Made by a program: the position numbers and the translations under genes
DNA from: G020348185 sp964525045
Lineage (GTDB): Bacteria; Nitrospirota; Nitrospiria; Nitrospirales; UBA8639
NCBI GenBank assembly: GCA_964525045.1
Contig: CAZGFD010000034.1
Span: 1-35,427 of the forward strand
Direction: 5' to 3'
DNA length: 35,427 nt
The notes under the pieces: model-generated
Database searches by the model: none
The model's input: the letters and a program-made list of their open reading frames with translations, nothing else
Told to the model about the DNA's origin: nothing
Shown: positions 33,256 to 35,427 of the stretch, piece after piece
Position numbering within the stretch: position 1 is the first letter of the stretch
Layout: each line of letters begins with the position of its first letter

Positions 33256-34082
33256 TCAAGCCACCAATGCACCTTGTTCCCGACGAAATTGTCGAGGGCT
33301 CCGATACTGCAAGGCCTGGTGTGGACGTTCTTCGTTGTACCAGCGCATCCACCCACGAATAGTCCGGCGAGCCTCCGCAAAACTGGCAAACTGGTGTTGC
33401 CAGATACACTCCTCTTTTAAGCTGCGAAAAAACCGCTCAATCAAGCCATTCTGCTCCGGCGTATACGGGGTGATAAACTCCTGGGATAACCGATAATCGC
33501 GACAAGCTTGGCGAAAGCGCCGACTCTGAAAGATTAACCCATTATCACTCCGCAACACCGGGGTGCATCTGTTCGGGCGAAGCGTCCCAAACCGCGCGAG
33601 GCAGGCCGCTTCAATCGCCCGCTCGGCTTCCTTGCCCGGCCCCGTAAGGCAAACTCATACCCCACAATTTCCCGATCATGACAATCAATCACGGCTGTCA
33701 GATGGCCCCAGCCATCGCGTCCACACGGAATATGCGTCACATCCATGGCCCAGCGGGCATTACTGTGGCCCGTCCGACTGCGCAGGCGCTGAGCCCGAGG
33801 AGTCCAGGCCCGATGATGGACCAGCCACCGCTTGAGTCGGAGTACGCGATAGACGGTTTTCCGATTCACCTTCACCCCCACCCGATACCGCAAGAGCGCC
33901 CAGAGCCGGCGATACCCATAAGTGGGATATTGCTGAATCAACGCCTGCAGCTGCTGGACCAAGTTCGCGGCCAGCTTTGGCGAGGAGGACGGAGAAGGTG
34001 GGCGCCGATGCAGCGCGGATCGAGGCACCTGTAACACGCGACAGGCTTTCCGTTCTGAGATGTCCGGGCAGGCGGCTCTCAC
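33256..34082 (-). pseudogene. IS3-family transposase OrfB, frameshifted
   Basis: The N-terminal part (34082 to about 33636) carries an HTH-like region and AMDVTHIP with the first catalytic Asp. The frame then shifts around 33628-33636, in GCAAGGAAG, where a GCAAAGGAAG would restore it. In the other frame the sequence continues KEAERAIEAACLARFGTLRPN and joins LRSDNGLIF and QNGLIERFF, with 35 residues between the second Asp and the Glu, ending RPHQALQY. A one-base deletion, or a sequencing error, accounts for it. The start is GTG overlapping the orfA stop. Confidence 0.85.
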
Positions 34083-34414
34083 CCGTCGGACATCTCCCGG
34101 GCCAAAGGGTAGGGCTTCAAGGCCTCCCGTAAGACATCGTTCTCAACGACCAGATCGCCGATCTTTTGTTTGAGTTTCTTGATCTGCTCGTCTTTGAGCG
34201 CCTCCTCATCCTTGGGCCGACGCCGCAACCCATTCTCGGCGGCCCGGAGAAACTGCTCCTGCCAGTTTTCCACCTCGCTCACCGTCAGCCCATGCTGCCG
34301 AGCGGCTTCCGCCACCGAGGTTTCCCCTTTCAACAGTTTCAACACGAGAGCCGCTCGCTGTTTGGCAGTCCAACGTTCAACCAATTCTCCTGATTCCGAT
34401 CCCATGGTCTTCAT
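34079..34414 (-). CDS. IS3-family transposase OrfA
   Basis: The 111-residue protein shows an HTH_Tnp_1-type DNA-binding region (WTAKQRAALVLKLLKGETSVAEAARQHGLTVSEVENWQEQF) followed by a coiled coil (LKDEQIKKLKQKIGDLVVENDVLREAL) (each given in pieces). This is the standard layout of OrfA. It overlaps orfB at the GTGA junction, without an obvious slippery run, so it differs from the first IS in this window in how OrfB is reached. It is intact. Confidence 0.88.
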   Translation of the reverse strand: MKTMGSESGELVERWTAKQRAALVLKLLKGETSVAEAARQHGLTVSEVENWQEQFLRAAENGLRRRPKDEEALKDEQIKKLKQKIGDLVVENDVLREALKPYPLAREMSDG

Positions 34415-34467
34415 CCTTTAAGATAATGAAGTTGTGTCTTAAAGGTGGTCTCATTTTCAAGGGGGTC

Positions 34468-34805
34468 AGTATATGGGAGGCAAGAACAGATGGTCAGCTC
34501 GGGAATTCAGGTGTGTCCTGTGGGGGCTTTGGCATCCAAGATTTGTGCTGCCCTCCCAAGCCTACCTGGTGGACTTGGTCCATCTTTAGCCGCTGAACGC
34601 ACCCTCCCGCTACTTGCGTTTGCCCGTCTACGACGTGGCCCGGTGAGTCGTTTGGGCCACGAGGGCTTCCACGACTTCAATAATCTTCTGCTGCCGATGA
34701 CGCGGCAGATGCGAGACCGCTTCAAACACCCGTCGCGCTCGTCCAGAAAAATGGGGTCAGGCATGACTATTGACTTATTTCCCACCTCCACCTACTCTGA
34801 AGGGG
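34468..34805. other. Gap with a regulator fragment and RAYT upstream region
   Basis: The first 160 bp show nothing recognisable. A minus-strand fragment follows (34628-34753). The last 50 bp, AATGGGGTCAGGCATGACTA and onward (from about 34749), look like the left edge of a REP-associated transposase unit. Confidence 0.4.
34628..34753 (-). pseudogene. C-terminal fragment resembling a small HTH (XRE-type) regulator
   Basis: A 41-residue tail (RARRVFEAVSHLPRHRQQK, then IIEVVEALVAQ) ends in a TAG at 34628. A TGA stands just upstream at 34754-34756 in the same frame. This resembles the tail of small XRE-family antitoxin or phage-type repressors with a LP...Q..I...V pattern. The DNA-binding half is missing. 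The match is from memory and could be wrong. Confidence 0.35.
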
Positions 34806-35427
34806 ATGCCGCGGAAACCACGAGTTGAATTTGCGGGGGCGTTCTATCATGTGATCGCGCGCGGGAACCGCCGGGCTGTGATCTTTCATGATGAGGCGGA
34901 CTATCGGATGTATCTGGCCCGCTTACGCCAGTACCAACAACGAGATGGGTTCGCTTGTTATGCCTATGTGTTGATGAGCAATCATGTGCATTTACTCCTG
35001 GAGAGCCAGCAGGTCCCGTTATCCCGGACAATGCAGACCCTCCAGTTTACGTATAGTCAGTATTACAACCGCCGCTATCGGCAGTCAGGGCATGTGTTTC
35101 AGGGCCGGTACACGGCCATTCTCTGTGATCGGGATGCCTATCTGCTTGAATTGGTTCGGTATCTTCACTTACACCCCGCCCGGCTGCGGACGCCAAAGGA
35201 TCCCTGGCGCTATCCTTGGAGCAGTCATGCAGCGTATTTGGGAAAGGCGTCACCAGTCCAGGTAGCCACGGGCATTGTCTTAGAGCAGTTTCATCGCCAA
35301 GGCGGCCTGGCCCGACAGGCGTACCGCGCCTTTCTTCGAGAGGGGGTCCCCCAGGGCCATCAAGCCCAGTATTACGAAACGGTGGACCAACGGTTTTTGG
35401 GGGATGAGCGATTTCTCGAAGCCATGG
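34806..35427 (+). CDS. REP-associated tyrosine transposase (Y1/HUH), 3' end beyond window
   Basis: The ATG at 34806 opens a frame of 207 codons that runs off the window end without a stop. It encodes a RAYT-type protein: MPRKPRVEFAGAFYHVIARG, the HUH motif in LMSNHVHLLLE, a tyrosine-rich helix (FTYSQYYNRRYRQSGHVFQGRY) that should carry the nucleophilic Tyr, then LVRYLHLHPARL and YPWSSHAAYLG (in pieces). These proteins cut and join DNA at REP hairpins and are usually domesticated single genes. Codon use is G+C-rich, unlike the nearby Rhs tips. The spacing of AAGGGG directly before the ATG is short. Confidence 0.9.
   Translation, partial: MPRKPRVEFAGAFYHVIARGNRRAVIFHDEADYRMYLARLRQYQQRDGFACYAYVLMSNHVHLLLESQQVPLSRTMQTLQFTYSQYYNRRYRQSGHVFQGRYTAILCDRDAYLLELVRYLHLHPARLRTPKDPWRYPWSSHAAYLGKASPVQVATGIVLEQFHRQGGLARQAYRAFLREGVPQGHQAQYYETVDQRFLGDERFLEAM

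Larger units (their letters stand above)
33243..34467 (-). mobile_element. IS3-family element with a frameshifted transposase
   Basis: On the minus strand the element holds orfA then orfB. The right end (34467 read inward) begins TGACCCCCTTGAAAATGAGA. The left end beginning TGCTACCCCGAAATCAAGCC at 33243 is a plausible but less certain partner. Length of about 1225 bp fits the family. The orfB frame is broken, so the copy is probably inactive unless supplied in trans. Target duplications were not identified. Confidence 0.7.

Noticed and set aside
34445..34828. 127-residue plus-strand open frame after the second IS
   Set aside because: It begins inside the IS end and runs antisense to the regulator fragment and into the RAYT leader; the product resembles nothing.
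1..35427. CRISPR arrays, tRNA or rRNA genes
   Set aside because: Reading the gaps showed no regularly spaced repeats and no cloverleaf or rRNA-like stretches.

Overview
This window looks like a chromosomal segment of a Gram-negative bacterium of the Nitrospira type. That guess rests on remembered resemblance of the proteins and gene order; the sequence contains no rRNA or other marker that would prove it. The left 25.6 kb is ordinary, compact chromosome. The right 9.8 kb is an accessory island of Rhs modules, insertion sequences and gene fragments.

Left part. A minus-strand group tmk-holB-metG (141-4343) faces a DUF502 membrane protein, glmU and glmS on the plus strand. Then follow the dTDP-L-rhamnose genes rfbB, rfbA, rfbC and rfbD, and uppP. 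GlmS and GlmU make UDP-GlcNAc, RfbABCD make dTDP-rhamnose, and UppP recycles the undecaprenyl carrier, so 5.3-13.4 kb forms a cell-envelope precursor block. A minus-strand signalling block (13.7-18.0 kb) follows: a large Cache/HAMP/PAS histidine kinase, a histidine kinase with an N-terminal Rossmann domain, and a receiver-only response regulator. Next come an AGXT-like aminotransferase, a CPBP membrane protease on the plus strand, and a minus-strand run: atypical SDR protein, gamma-carbonic anhydrase, a small membrane protein, an alpha/beta hydrolase and a cytochrome P450. Upstream of the P450 lies the 3' end of an SCP2 sterol-carrier-like gene, cut off at about 25620.

Right part. The cut coincides with the start of an Rhs core module whose C-terminal tip is unknown (25652-27007). 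A TPR-like exported protein and a second exported protein follow, with overlapping ends. A complete IS3-family element (29642-31020) separates this from a second Rhs module, which carries a different tip and an ATGA-coupled candidate immunity gene (31024-33119). The two Rhs cores share a 222-bp stretch with no difference, flanked by clearly diverged sequence. A frameshifted IS3-family element, a regulator fragment and the start of a REP-associated (Y1/HUH) transposase finish the window.

Dispersed short repeats occupy many intergenic gaps of the left part. One type resembles ACTTGAAACCTGAAACTTG and another resembles AATATCGAA...AACAAGGAAT. The most interesting leads are the two Rhs tips and their neighbours, the recombination scar between the Rhs cores, the truncated SCP2 gene at the island edge, and the Rossmann-domain histidine kinase.
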